A program made the position numbers and the translations under genes. Under the pieces are notes generated by a model, which saw only the letters and a program-made list of their open reading frames with translations, had not been told where the DNA came from and made no database searches. Below, in pieces: positions 16,362 to 24,370 of a DNA stretch of 64,000 bases; position 1 is the first letter of the stretch; each line of letters opens with the position of its first letter. Where the stretch lies: NCBI RefSeq assembly GCF_001953885.1, contig NZ_MQUS01000002.1:310001-374000 (forward strand). The letters are read 5' to 3'. This DNA is from Streptomyces sp. IMTB 2501. Lineage in GTDB: Bacteria; Actinomycetota; Actinomycetes; Streptomycetales; Streptomycetaceae.

Positions 16362-16574
16362 TCAACCGTCCGTCTTGCGGCGCGGCGCCTCCTTCTTGGT
16401 GCGGTTGTGGCAGGTGTCCATCGGGCACCGGCGTCGGGTGCCTGGGTGTGGGATGTCCAGGAAGAGGGGACGGCGCGAGGCTCCGGCGTAGTCGTCTATC
16501 CGGTCCAGGGTCGGGGAAGTGGCGTGCTCCAGTGCGTCCCGGGCGGGCGAGGGCGAGCCGGGGTGCTGGTGGCC
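16362..16574 (-). pseudogene. Decayed CGNR-type zinc-finger C-terminus following paaK in frame
   Basis: On the minus strand, about 70 codons stay open directly after the paaK TAG, in the same frame, ending at TGA 16364-16362. They have no usable upstream start. The tail reads LFLDIPHPGTRRRCPMDTCHNRTKKEA. This resembles the second half of a CGNR zinc finger (RRWCSM..CGNR.K), with Gly of CGNR replaced by His. The first Cys pair of the finger is missing; a Tyr stands where one Cys is expected. It could be a remnant of a CGNR/ABATE-type regulator or a read-through extension. The match is by eye only. Confidence 0.35.
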
Positions 16575-17879
16575 CTACCCGGCGTCGCGCTGCCGCAGGT
16601 CCACGATCCGGCGGATCTTGCCGACCGACCGTTCCAGCGACTCCGGCTCCACGATCTCCACGTCCACGGACACCCCGATGCCGTCCTTCACGGCCGCGAC
16701 GATCGACCGGGCCGCCGCGTCCCGCGTCTCCGGGCCCGCGTCCGGGCGGGCCTCGGCCCGGACGGTCAGCCGGTCCAGCCGGCCCTCCCGGGTCAGCCGG
16801 AGCTGGAAGTGGGGCGCCACACCGGACGTGCGGAGCACGATCTCCTCGATCTGGGTCGGGAACAGATTGACCCCGCGCAGGATCACCATGTCGTCAGTGC
16901 GCCCGGTGATCTTCTCCATCCGCCGGAACACCCGCGCCGTACCAGGCAGCAGCCTGGTCAGGTCCCGGGTGCGGTACCGGACGATCGGCATGGCCTCCTT
17001 GGTCAGCGAGGTGAACACCAGCTCGCCCGGCTCCCCCTCCGGCAGTACCTCACCCGTGATCGGATCGACCACCTCCGGATAGAAGTGGTCCTCCCAGATC
17101 GTCAGCCCGTCCTTGGTCTCCACGCACTCCTGGGCCACACCCGGGCCGATCACCTCGCTCAGCCCGTATATGTCGACGGCGTCGATCGCGAACCGCTCCT
17201 CGATCTCGTGCCGCATCTGCTGGGTCCAGGGCTCGGCCCCGAAGACGCCCACGCGCAGCGAGGTGCCGCGCGGGTCCACGCCCTGCCGCTCGAACTCGTC
17301 CAGCAGTGTGAGCATGTAGGACGGGGTCACCATGATGACGGCCGGTCCCAGGTCACGGATCAGCTGCACCTGCCGGCCCGTCATACCGCCGGAGGCCGGG
17401 ATGACCGTACAGCCCAGGCGCTCGGCACCATAGTGGGCGCCCAGACCGCCGGTGAACAGCCCATAGCCGTACGCCACATGCACGATATCGCCGGGCCGCC
17501 CGCCGGCCGCCCGGATCGACCGCGCCACCATGTCGGCCCACATGGAAAGGTCGTTGTCCGTATAGCCGACCACTGTGGGGCGCCCGGTGGTGCCGCTGGA
17601 GGCGTGCAGCCGGCGGATCCGCTCGCGCGGCACGGCGAACATGCCGTACGGGTAGTTCTCCCTGAGGTCGGCCTTGGTCGTGAAGGGGAAACGGGCCAGA
17701 TCGGCGAGGGAACGGCAGTCCTCGGGGCGGACACCGGCCTTGTCGAAGGACTCCCGGTAGAACGGCACGTGGTCATAGGCATGCCGCAGCGACGTGCGCA
17801 GCCGCTCCAGCTGGAGTTCCCGCAGCTCCTCGGGTCCGAGCCGCTCGCCCGCGTCGAGCAGGTCCGTCGCATCCGCCAT
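16575..17879 (-). CDS. paaK: Phenylacetate-CoA ligase
   Basis: A 434-residue ANL ligase of the PaaK family (about 430 residues is usual), converting phenylacetate, ATP and CoA to phenylacetyl-CoA. Signatures: HVPFYRESFDKAGV near residue 40, the P-loop-like ASSGTTGRPTVVGYT (about 90-104), VYGLSE-like IYGLSEVIGPG, and LTKEAMPIVRYRTRDL. The C-terminal GRTDDMVILRGVNLFPTQIE is highly characteristic. No other paa genes are in the window, so it may serve an aromatic pathway elsewhere or activate a related aryl acid. The ATG at 17879 is a few codons inside the open frame. A perfect 20-bp palindrome lies 34 bp upstream. Confidence 0.93.
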   Translation of the reverse strand: MADATDLLDAGERLGPEELRELQLERLRTSLRHAYDHVPFYRESFDKAGVRPEDCRSLADLARFPFTTKADLRENYPYGMFAVPRERIRRLHASSGTTGRPTVVGYTDNDLSMWADMVARSIRAAGGRPGDIVHVAYGYGLFTGGLGAHYGAERLGCTVIPASGGMTGRQVQLIRDLGPAVIMVTPSYMLTLLDEFERQGVDPRGTSLRVGVFGAEPWTQQMRHEIEERFAIDAVDIYGLSEVIGPGVAQECVETKDGLTIWEDHFYPEVVDPITGEVLPEGEPGELVFTSLTKEAMPIVRYRTRDLTRLLPGTARVFRRMEKITGRTDDMVILRGVNLFPTQIEEIVLRTSGVAPHFQLRLTREGRLDRLTVRAEARPDAGPETRDAAARSIVAAVKDGIGVSVDVEIVEPESLERSVGKIRRIVDLRQRDAG

Positions 17880-17913
17880 CGCGTTCGTCTCCCTCGCCGT
17901 CCTCACATTCCGG

Positions 17914-17933
17914 ACGACCGATCATTCGGTCGT
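17914..17933. promoter_or_regulatory. 20-bp perfect palindrome upstream of paaK (TetR-type operator)
   Basis: ACGACCGA-TCAT-TCGGTCGT has 8-bp arms around a 4-base centre and lies between divergent paaK and the hydrolase gene at 18087. The CGACCGA/TCGGTCG half-site resembles operators reported for TetR-family PaaR regulators of actinobacterial phenylacetate genes. No tetR gene is present in the window. Confidence 0.7.
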
Positions 17934-18086
17934 TCCGTTCGTCGTCAGTAATTCAGGCGATGCGGCTCCAGGCAAGGGGGCTGCGTGGTTTTTCTGCCCC
18001 GGTCCGTCGCCCCGTGCGGCGCGGCGCTCCCGCCTCGGCCGGTAATGCGTTGCGCCGCCGGGCTGCGGGCCGACATGATCACAACC

Positions 18087-18953
18087 ATGCCCGCCTTCAA
18101 CGCGCCCGATGGCACCCGGCTCGCCTACCACCTTCGGGGTGCCGGTGAGCCCCTCGTCGTCCTGCCCGGCGGCCCGATGCGCGCCTCCGCCTACCTCGGC
18201 GACCTCGGCGGGCTGACCGCGCACCGCCGTCTGGCCCTGCTGGACCTGCGGGGCACCGGCGACTCCGCGGTGCCGGCGGACCCGGCGACATACCGCTGCG
18301 ACCGGATGGTCGAAGACGTGGAGGTATGGCGCGCACACATGGGTCTGGAGCACATGGATCTGCTCGCCCACTCGGCGGGCGCCGCTCTGGCCATGCTCTA
18401 TACGGCCCGCCACCCGCAGCGGGTCCGGCGGTTGCTGCTGATCACGCCCAACCCGTCCGCCCTGGGTATGCGGGTGACCCCCGAGGACCGGCTGGCCGCG
18501 GCCCGGCTGCGCGCGGACGAGCCGTGGTTCGCGGAGGCGTACCCCGCCTTCCGGGCCTGGCTGGCGGGCGAGGCGGACTTCGACGACGTGTTCCTGCCGT
18601 TCTTCCACGGCCGCTGGGACGAGGTCGCCCGGGCGCACACGGACGCCGAACCGGAGCAGACCAACGAGGAGGCGGGGGAGCGCTACTTCGCCGACGGCGC
18701 CTTCACGCCGGACGCCACCCGGACGGCCCTCGCCGCGCTCACCGCGCCGGTCCTCGTGCACGCCGGGGGAATCGACGGCGGCCCCTGCCCCGACCTCGCC
18801 CGCCGCACCGCCGCGGTCTTCCCGAAGGCCGAGTTCACCGTCCAGCCCGGCGCCGGTCACTACCCCTGGCTCGACGACCCGGAGTGGTTCCGGAAGCGGG
18901 TCCTCGCCTTCCTCGACGGGCCGGCGGACGCCGTTCTGCCCTCGGCAGAGTAG
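18087..18953 (+). CDS. Alpha/beta hydrolase, proline iminopeptidase-like
   Basis: A 288-residue alpha/beta-hydrolase-fold enzyme. Oxyanion-region LPGGPM, LLDLRGTGDSA, nucleophile elbow AHSAGAAL (Ser around residue 99), then a probable acid in HAGGIDGGPCPD and the catalytic His in QPGAGHYPWLDD. The GGP and DLRGTGDS motifs are seen in proline iminopeptidase/epoxide-hydrolase-type enzymes (S33). No signal peptide is present, so it is cytosolic. The start is ambiguous between ATGs at 18075 and 18087. A second hydrolase gene follows 38 bp downstream but shares little sequence beyond the fold. Substrate unknown. Confidence 0.8.
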   Translation: MPAFNAPDGTRLAYHLRGAGEPLVVLPGGPMRASAYLGDLGGLTAHRRLALLDLRGTGDSAVPADPATYRCDRMVEDVEVWRAHMGLEHMDLLAHSAGAALAMLYTARHPQRVRRLLLITPNPSALGMRVTPEDRLAAARLRADEPWFAEAYPAFRAWLAGEADFDDVFLPFFHGRWDEVARAHTDAEPEQTNEEAGERYFADGAFTPDATRTALAALTAPVLVHAGGIDGGPCPDLARRTAAVFPKAEFTVQPGAGHYPWLDDPEWFRKRVLAFLDGPADAVLPSAE

Positions 18954-18978
18954 AGGGTCATGGACGAGGCAACCCGGC

Positions 18979-18984
18979 TAGCTT
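18979..18984 (+). promoter_or_regulatory. -10 hexamer TAGCTT for a leaderless transcript
   Basis: TAGCTT sits seven bases before the ATG at 18992, and no Shine-Dalgarno sequence is present. The same layout occurs before the genes at 23, 32021 and 50812. Confidence 0.4.
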
Positions 18985-18991
18985 GCCCGGT

Positions 18992-19696
18992 ATGGACACC
19001 ACGGCTGTGCACACCATCAACGCGAACGGCATCAGGCTGGCCTGCCGGACCTGGGGCCCGGTGGACGCCCCGCCGGTCCTGCTGCTGCACTGCCGCGGCG
19101 CCGACGGCGCGGACTGGACAGCGATCGCCGAGCGGCTCGCGGCACCCCCGCGGCCCCACCGGGTGTACGCCCCCGACCTGCGCGGCCACGGACACAGCGA
19201 CTGGCCGGGGGACTACCGGGCCGAGGCGATGAGCGACGACATCCATGCCCTGCTGGCCACCCTCGGCCACGACAGCACCGATGTCGTGGGCCATTCGCTG
19301 GGCGGCATCGTCGCCTACCTGCTGGCGCAGCGGCATCCAGGGGTCGTACGACGTCTGGTGCTGGAGGACGTGTGCGCGCCCGTGCCGCTCGACCCGCCCC
19401 GGCCGCCCGCCGAACGGCCCGCCGGAGAGCTGCCGTTCGACTGGGCGATGGTCCGGGGCACCGACTCACAGCGCAACGCGCCCGATCCTGTGTGGTGGGA
19501 CCACATGGACCGGATCACCATGCCGACGCTGGTCATCGGGGGCGGCCCCACCAGCCTCATCCCACAGGACCAGGTCGCGCAGCTCGCCGCCCTGATCCCG
19601 GGCGCCGCGCTCGTGACCCTCGATGCGGGGCACCTGGTGCACGAGTCCCGCCCGGCGGAGTTCCTCGGCCTGGTGCGGGAGTTCCTCGACCGATGA
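18992..19696 (+). CDS. Alpha/beta hydrolase
   Basis: A 234-residue alpha/beta hydrolase. LLLHCRGADGADW is the oxyanion region (usually HG; here HCRG). YAPDLRGHGHSDWP, the nucleophile elbow VVGHSLGGIV (Ser around residue 96) and the catalytic His in TLDAGHLVHESRP follow. The central cap is short. The protein is cytosolic. The ATG at 18992 is likely leaderless. It converges with the sulfatase-fold gene downstream. No substrate can be assigned. Confidence 0.85.
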   Translation: MDTTAVHTINANGIRLACRTWGPVDAPPVLLLHCRGADGADWTAIAERLAAPPRPHRVYAPDLRGHGHSDWPGDYRAEAMSDDIHALLATLGHDSTDVVGHSLGGIVAYLLAQRHPGVVRRLVLEDVCAPVPLDPPRPPAERPAGELPFDWAMVRGTDSQRNAPDPVWWDHMDRITMPTLVIGGGPTSLIPQDQVAQLAALIPGAALVTLDAGHLVHESRPAEFLGLVREFLDR

Positions 19697-19714
19697 CCTG
19701 CATCACCGGCGGAT

Positions 19715-19742
19715 TCAGTGCCCCTGAAACTCAGTGCCCCTG
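19715..19742 (-). repeat. 12-bp direct repeat duplicating the 3' end of the LTA-synthase-like gene
   Basis: TCAGTGCCCCTG occurs at 19715-19726 and 19731-19742, separated by AAAC. On the minus strand each copy encodes Gln-Gly-His-stop, so the gene's last three codons and its stop were duplicated just past its end. Confidence 0.85.
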
Positions 19743-21587
19743 CGGCCCGAACGCCCTCAGGAACCGGTCGCGGAAGTTGTCCATCCCCCAGATGGGAGCG
19801 TTGGCGGCGGGCTTCAGGCCTTCCGTCCAGCCCCAGCCGGAGATCCGGTCCAGCACCTTGGGGTCGTGGGCGACGATCGTGACCGGCACGTCCTTGTGGG
19901 GGCTGTTCGCGGTGACGGTCGGCACGGGCTGGTGGTCGCCCAGGAAGACGAGGACCGTGTTCGGGTTGCCGTAACGCCGCAGGAACCCGACGAGGCTGTT
20001 CAGCGAGTACTCGATGGAGGTGCGGTACTCGGCGCGTACGCTCTCCGGGTTGCCCCAGACCTCCTTCTCGGTCTTGCCGACCCGTCTGATCTGCTGGAAG
20101 ACCGAGCCGTCGCCCAGCGACGCCCAGTCGACCATGCGGGGCACGGGCGCCCACGGATAGTGGCTGGAGGTGAGGATGATCTCCGCCATCAGCGGACCCC
20201 GGCCCCGCTTGCCGAACTCCCGCCGCTGAAACGTCTCCAGGGCGTACTGGTCCGGCACCTGCGACCAGCCGAAGTCCGGGCCGTGGTAGTCCAGGTGATG
20301 GCCGTCGTAGACGTGGTCCAGGCCGAAGAACCGGCCCTCCGGCCAGGCCACCAGCACCCCGGGCACGACCCCCACCGTGCGCCAGGCGCCGGTCCTGCGG
20401 AAGGAGCCGGTGAGGGTCGCCCGGTCGCTGGAGGTGAGACTGCGGAACCGCTGCTGGTTGTTGATCCACAGTCCGGACAGGAACGTCGAGTGGGCCAGCC
20501 AGCTGCCGCCACCGGTCACCGGCGAGCTCAGCCAGCCGCTGCGGGCCCGGAATCCGGCGGCCCCGAGCGAGGCGGTGCTCTGCTTGAGGACGGTGTCGAT
20601 CGGCGGACCCATCGTCGGGTCCTCGATCGCCGAACGGCCGTAGCTCTCGATGAACGTGAACAGCACGTCCTTGCCGCGCAGGCCGGTCAGCAGCCGGCCG
20701 GGCGGCATGTGGGCGAAGGCGTCGCGGGCGGCCTGGCGCCGGAAGAGCCGGGCGTCGGCGAGGGAGACGCGGACCTGCTGGGCGCGCTCGTGGAGGAGGC
20801 CGGCGTCGAGCGTCGAGGCGACGGGTCTGCCGCCCGACTGCAGGCCGAACACGACGCAGGTGGTCCAGACGGTGCACAGCACCAGGACGACACGGACGGA
20901 CCGGGCGCGGTGCCGGGCCATCACCGTGCTCAGCCGGACCGTGGCGCCCGCGGTCAGGACGAGCACGGTGACCGCGAGGAGCAGGGCACCCGCGATGGCG
21001 CCCAGCTCGCCGGTGCGGCCGGAGGTGTCCCGGAGATAGTCCGCCGCGTTGCCCAGCAGGCCCCAGTCCAGAACCAGGTCGAAGGGGCGGTAGAGCACCG
21101 AATGGAAGCCGATGTCCAGGCACTTGAGGAGCGTGAGCAGGCCGAGCAGTACGCCGATGGCCGCGGCCCCGGCCCGCCGCGCCCGGGGCGGCAGCACGAG
21201 CAGCACGGCGGCGAGCAGGATGCCCTCGGCCGGCAGACGCGCGAACGCGGCCGGGGTGAGCCGGTCCGGCTGGTTCGGCAGCAGGAGCGCGGCGAGCAGG
21301 AGGGCGACGGCGAGGACGGCCGAGCCCACGGCAGCGCACCGCGCGATGCGGGCGCGTCTGCCGGGCGGCCCGGCCAGTACCGCCAGGCCCCGCGCGATGC
21401 GACTCCGCCCGCTGAGCAGCCCGGCCCGTGCGGCGAGGCTCCGTACGACACGCGTGCGCCTGCCGGGCCGGCCGGAGGCTGGGGCCGGCTCCGCTTCCCC
21501 GGCCGTCGTGGGATCCCCGGCTCCCGCCGGGCCGCTGTCCGTCTCGTCTGCGTTTCCCGGCAGGTGACTAGGCGTGTGATGAGACAC
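19731..21587 (-). CDS. Membrane-anchored LTA synthase/sulfatase-family protein
   Basis: A 618-residue membrane protein. After an Arg/Pro-rich cytosolic N-terminus of about 90 residues come four to five membrane segments (about residues 95-260), then a large extracellular sulfatase-fold domain. The domain shows metal-site motifs FTFIESYGRSA near its start and FLGDHQPVP near its end. SWLAHSTFLSG lies where LtaS-like enzymes keep the nucleophile region. The family transfers phosphoglycerol or phosphoethanolamine, or hydrolyses such groups, at the cell surface; the exact reaction is unknown. The GTG start at 21587 has AAGGA seven bases upstream. The frame stays open further upstream but overlaps the next gene and is not coding there. 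Confidence 0.82.
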   Translation of the reverse strand: MSHHTPSHLPGNADETDSGPAGAGDPTTAGEAEPAPASGRPGRRTRVVRSLAARAGLLSGRSRIARGLAVLAGPPGRRARIARCAAVGSAVLAVALLLAALLLPNQPDRLTPAAFARLPAEGILLAAVLLVLPPRARRAGAAAIGVLLGLLTLLKCLDIGFHSVLYRPFDLVLDWGLLGNAADYLRDTSGRTGELGAIAGALLLAVTVLVLTAGATVRLSTVMARHRARSVRVVLVLCTVWTTCVVFGLQSGGRPVASTLDAGLLHERAQQVRVSLADARLFRRQAARDAFAHMPPGRLLTGLRGKDVLFTFIESYGRSAIEDPTMGPPIDTVLKQSTASLGAAGFRARSGWLSSPVTGGGSWLAHSTFLSGLWINNQQRFRSLTSSDRATLTGSFRRTGAWRTVGVVPGVLVAWPEGRFFGLDHVYDGHHLDYHGPDFGWSQVPDQYALETFQRREFGKRGRGPLMAEIILTSSHYPWAPVPRMVDWASLGDGSVFQQIRRVGKTEKEVWGNPESVRAEYRTSIEYSLNSLVGFLRRYGNPNTVLVFLGDHQPVPTVTANSPHKDVPVTIVAHDPKVLDRISGWGWTEGLKPAANAPIWGMDNFRDRFLRAFGPQGH

Positions 21588-21742
21588 CCGGAGATCCTTC
21601 CGTGCGTGGCCCGGTGCCGGTGCGGAAGGCCGGGACCGGCACAACTCGACCGACCGACAGTCACCCAACGTAGTTGAACGGCGTCGATCGTGCGCACACA
21701 GTAGTGCTACCGGGTGGTGGGGGCGGTGCGGCACCCCGGGCG

Positions 21743-23359
21743 TCACCGCTGGTCGGCCGCCACCGCCACCTCCCGTGCCCACCGGTAGTCGGCCTTGCCG
21801 CTCGGGGACCGCTGGATGGAGTCCGTGATCACCAGCTGGCGGGGAATCTTGTAACCGGCCAGCCGGGTACGGCAGTGGCCCTGGATGTCGGCGAGCGAGG
21901 GGCGCGCCGCTCCCTGGCGCAGCTGCACGACGGCCGCCACATGGTTGCCCCAGGTGGCGTCCGGCACCCCGGCGACCAGCGCGTCGTACACGTCCGGATG
22001 CGCCTTGAGTGCCTGCTCGACCTCTTCCGGGTAGACCTTCTCGCCTCCGCTGTTGATGCACTGCGAACCCCGGCCGAGCACGGTGACCACGCCGTCCTCG
22101 TCGACCGTCGCCATGTCGCCGAGCAGGACCCAGCGCTGGCCGTCCTTCTCGAAGAACGTCTCGGCGGTTTTCCGCGGGTCGTTGTAGTAGCCGAGTGGGA
22201 CATGACCGCACTGGGCGACCCGGCCGGTCTCGCCCGTGGCGACCGGCGCGTGCGTCGCCGGATCCACCACGCGGGTACGGGAGTTGACCCTGAGGCGGAA
22301 GCCGCGCTCGGGGCCCGAGTCCTCCGTCGCCGTACCGTTGAAGCCGGACTCGGAGGAGCCGAAGTTGTTGAGCAGCATGGCGTTCGGGACCAGCTCCCGG
22401 AACTGCCGGCGCACCGTCTCCGACATGATCGCGCCCGACGAGGACACGCTGAACAGGGCCGAGCAGTCCGTACCCTTGAGCGGCCCGCTCAGCGCGTCGA
22501 TCAGCGGCCGCAGCATGGCGTCGCCGACCAGCGACATGCTGGTGACCTTCTCCTTCTCGACGGTGCGCAGCACTTCCTCCGGTACGAACTTGCGGTGCAC
22601 GACGACGCGTTGGCCGAAGTTGAAGCCGATGAACGCGGTCAGCGTGGACGTGCCGTGCATCAACGGGGGAGTGGGGAAGAAGGTGATGCCGAAGCCGCCG
22701 GCGGCGACCCGCTCGGCCAGCTCCTCCGGCGTCTTCACCGGCTCTCCGGTGGGCGCCCCGCCGCCCAGCCCGGCGAAGAAGAGGTCCTCCTGGCGCCACA
22801 TCACGCCCTTCGGCATCCCGGTCGTGCCGCCGGTGTAGATGATGAACTGGTCGTCCCCGGAGCGGGCCGGAAAGCCCCGCCCGGGCGAACCGGCGGACTC
22901 CGCGTCCGCGAACGCCACCGCCCCGGGCACCGCGGCCGCCCCCGGGCCCACCCGCAGCAGATGCCGCAGCTTCGGTGCCCGCGGCAGCGCGCCCGCCACC
23001 CGGTCCGCGAACTCGGAGTCGAAGACCAGCGCGACGAGGTCGGCGTCCCGGTAGAGATACACCAACTCCTCTTCGACATAGCGGTAGTTGACGTTGACCG
23101 GAACGATCCGCGCCTTCAGGCAGGCCAGTACCGTCTGCAGGTACTCGACGCCGTTGTAGAGATGGAGGCCCAAGTGCTCCCCGGGGTGTATCCCGCTGTC
23201 GAGGAGGTGGTGGGCGACGCGGTTGGCGGCCGCGTCCAGCTCCGCGTACGTCAGCCGGCGCTCCGCACCGGTACCGGGATGGTCGACGTACACGAGTGCC
23301 TCGCGGTCCGGGACCACGTCGACGACCGACTCGAACAGGTCGGCAAGGTTGTACTCCAC
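21743..23359 (-). CDS. Acyl-CoA synthetase, FadD19-like
   Basis: A 538-residue ANL ligase closely resembling mycobacterial FadD19, which activates the C26/C24 side chain of sterols. Matches include YNLADLFESVVDVVPDREALV, YTGGTTGMPKGVMWR (GG in place of the usual SG), FGSSESGFNGT, GRGSQCINSGGEKVYPEEVE and RSPSGKADYRWA. The start is GTG 23359 with a strong GGAGGAG just upstream. It is divergent from the enoyl-CoA hydratase gene, with the TCTGAC-N5-GTCAGA palindrome between them; M. tuberculosis fadD19/echA19 are also divergent. A steroid or branched side-chain substrate is inferred from similarity and context only. Confidence 0.88.
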   Translation of the reverse strand: MEYNLADLFESVVDVVPDREALVYVDHPGTGAERRLTYAELDAAANRVAHHLLDSGIHPGEHLGLHLYNGVEYLQTVLACLKARIVPVNVNYRYVEEELVYLYRDADLVALVFDSEFADRVAGALPRAPKLRHLLRVGPGAAAVPGAVAFADAESAGSPGRGFPARSGDDQFIIYTGGTTGMPKGVMWRQEDLFFAGLGGGAPTGEPVKTPEELAERVAAGGFGITFFPTPPLMHGTSTLTAFIGFNFGQRVVVHRKFVPEEVLRTVEKEKVTSMSLVGDAMLRPLIDALSGPLKGTDCSALFSVSSSGAIMSETVRRQFRELVPNAMLLNNFGSSESGFNGTATEDSGPERGFRLRVNSRTRVVDPATHAPVATGETGRVAQCGHVPLGYYNDPRKTAETFFEKDGQRWVLLGDMATVDEDGVVTVLGRGSQCINSGGEKVYPEEVEQALKAHPDVYDALVAGVPDATWGNHVAAVVQLRQGAARPSLADIQGHCRTRLAGYKIPRQLVITDSIQRSPSGKADYRWAREVAVAADQR

Positions 23360-23465
23360 CGCTCCTCCTGACCCCGGCAGCCCTGACGAAGAAAGGTGAG
23401 AACCATCGCTTCGCCGGTCATCAGAGCAAACGGCGCCGCAACTGTGAAGGCCCCGCACCAATAAA

Positions 23466-23482
23466 TCTGACTACCTGTCAGA
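23466..23482. promoter_or_regulatory. Palindrome TCTGAC-TACCT-GTCAGA (second copy of shared operator)
   Basis: Perfect 6-bp arms with a 5-bp spacer and AA flanks on both sides, identical in design to the site at 4881-4897. It lies 107 bp from the FadD19-like start and 67 bp from the hydratase start, well placed to control both directions. This is the strongest evidence in the window for a multi-locus regulon. Confidence 0.75.
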
Positions 23483-23548
23483 AAACCCTTGAAGTGCCTC
23501 CCCGCCTACTGCAACCTGTTCTCGTTCTCACCGAGGGGAGGCAAGCCC

Positions 23549-24349
23549 ATGGGCGGGACGGAACACCTCACCGTGCGGCGCGAGGGCGCCACACTGGTGC
23601 TCACACTCAACAGGCCCGACGCCAGGAACGCGCTGTCGCTGCCGATGCTCGTCGGCCTGTACGACGGCTGGCTCAAGGCCGACGAGGACGACGGGATCCG
23701 CTCGATCGTGCTCACCGGCGCAGGCGGCTCCTTCTGCGCCGGAATGGATCTGAAGGCGCTGGCCGGGAACGGCATGCAGGGCGAGCACCACCGCGACCGG
23801 CTCAAGGCCGATCCCGACCTGCACTGGAAGGCGATGCTGCGCCACCACCGCCCCCGCAAACCGGTGATCGCCGCCGTCGAGGGGTACTGCGTCGCGGGCG
23901 GCACCGAGATCCTCCAGGGCACCGACATCCGGGTCGCGGGCGAGTCCGCGACCTTCGGCCTGTTCGAGGTCAGGCGCGGCCTGTTCCCGATCGGCGGCTC
24001 CACCGTACGGCTGCAACGGCAGATCCCGCGCACCCATGCCCTGGAGATGCTGCTCACGGGACGGCCGTACAGCGCCCGGGAAGCCGCGGACATCGGCCTG
24101 ATCGGCCATGTCGTCCCCGACGGCACCGCGCTCGGCAAGGCACTGGAGATCGCCGAGCAGATCAACGCCTGCGGCCCGCTCGCCGTCGAGGCCGTCAAGG
24201 CGTCGGTGTACGAGACCGCCGAGATGGCGGAGTCCGAAGGACTCGCGGCCGAACTCGCGCGTGGCTGGCCGATCTTCGACACCGCCGACGCCAAGGAAGG
24301 CGCCCGCGCCTTCGCGGAGAAACGGCCCCCCGACTACAAGCGCGCCTGA
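23549..24349 (+). CDS. Enoyl-CoA hydratase/crotonase family protein (EchA19-like)
   Basis: A 266-residue crotonase-fold enzyme. The first oxyanion-hole region reads TLNRPDARNALSL, followed by GSFCAGMDLKAL. The second reads AAVEGYCVAGGTEILQGTDIRVAGESATFGLFEVRRGLFP; here Glu appears in the E-I-L-Q segment and near SATFG, as in hydratases. It probably hydrates a 2-enoyl-CoA in side-chain beta-oxidation. A GGGGAGG ribosome site eight bases before the ATG fixes the start. It is the first gene of a tightly packed run with the DUF35 and two thiolase-fold genes, 21 bp before the next start. Confidence 0.9.
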   Translation: MGGTEHLTVRREGATLVLTLNRPDARNALSLPMLVGLYDGWLKADEDDGIRSIVLTGAGGSFCAGMDLKALAGNGMQGEHHRDRLKADPDLHWKAMLRHHRPRKPVIAAVEGYCVAGGTEILQGTDIRVAGESATFGLFEVRRGLFPIGGSTVRLQRQIPRTHALEMLLTGRPYSAREAADIGLIGHVVPDGTALGKALEIAEQINACGPLAVEAVKASVYETAEMAESEGLAAELARGWPIFDTADAKEGARAFAEKRPPDYKRA

Positions 24350-24370
24350 CCCGCCGAAGGAGTCCGCCAG

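Noticed and set aside
21588..22799. Upstream extension of the LTA-synthase-like frame to over 1000 codons
   Set aside because: It overlaps the FadD19-like gene in another frame and is low complexity. The GTG at 21587 has a good ribosome site and begins the plausible protein.
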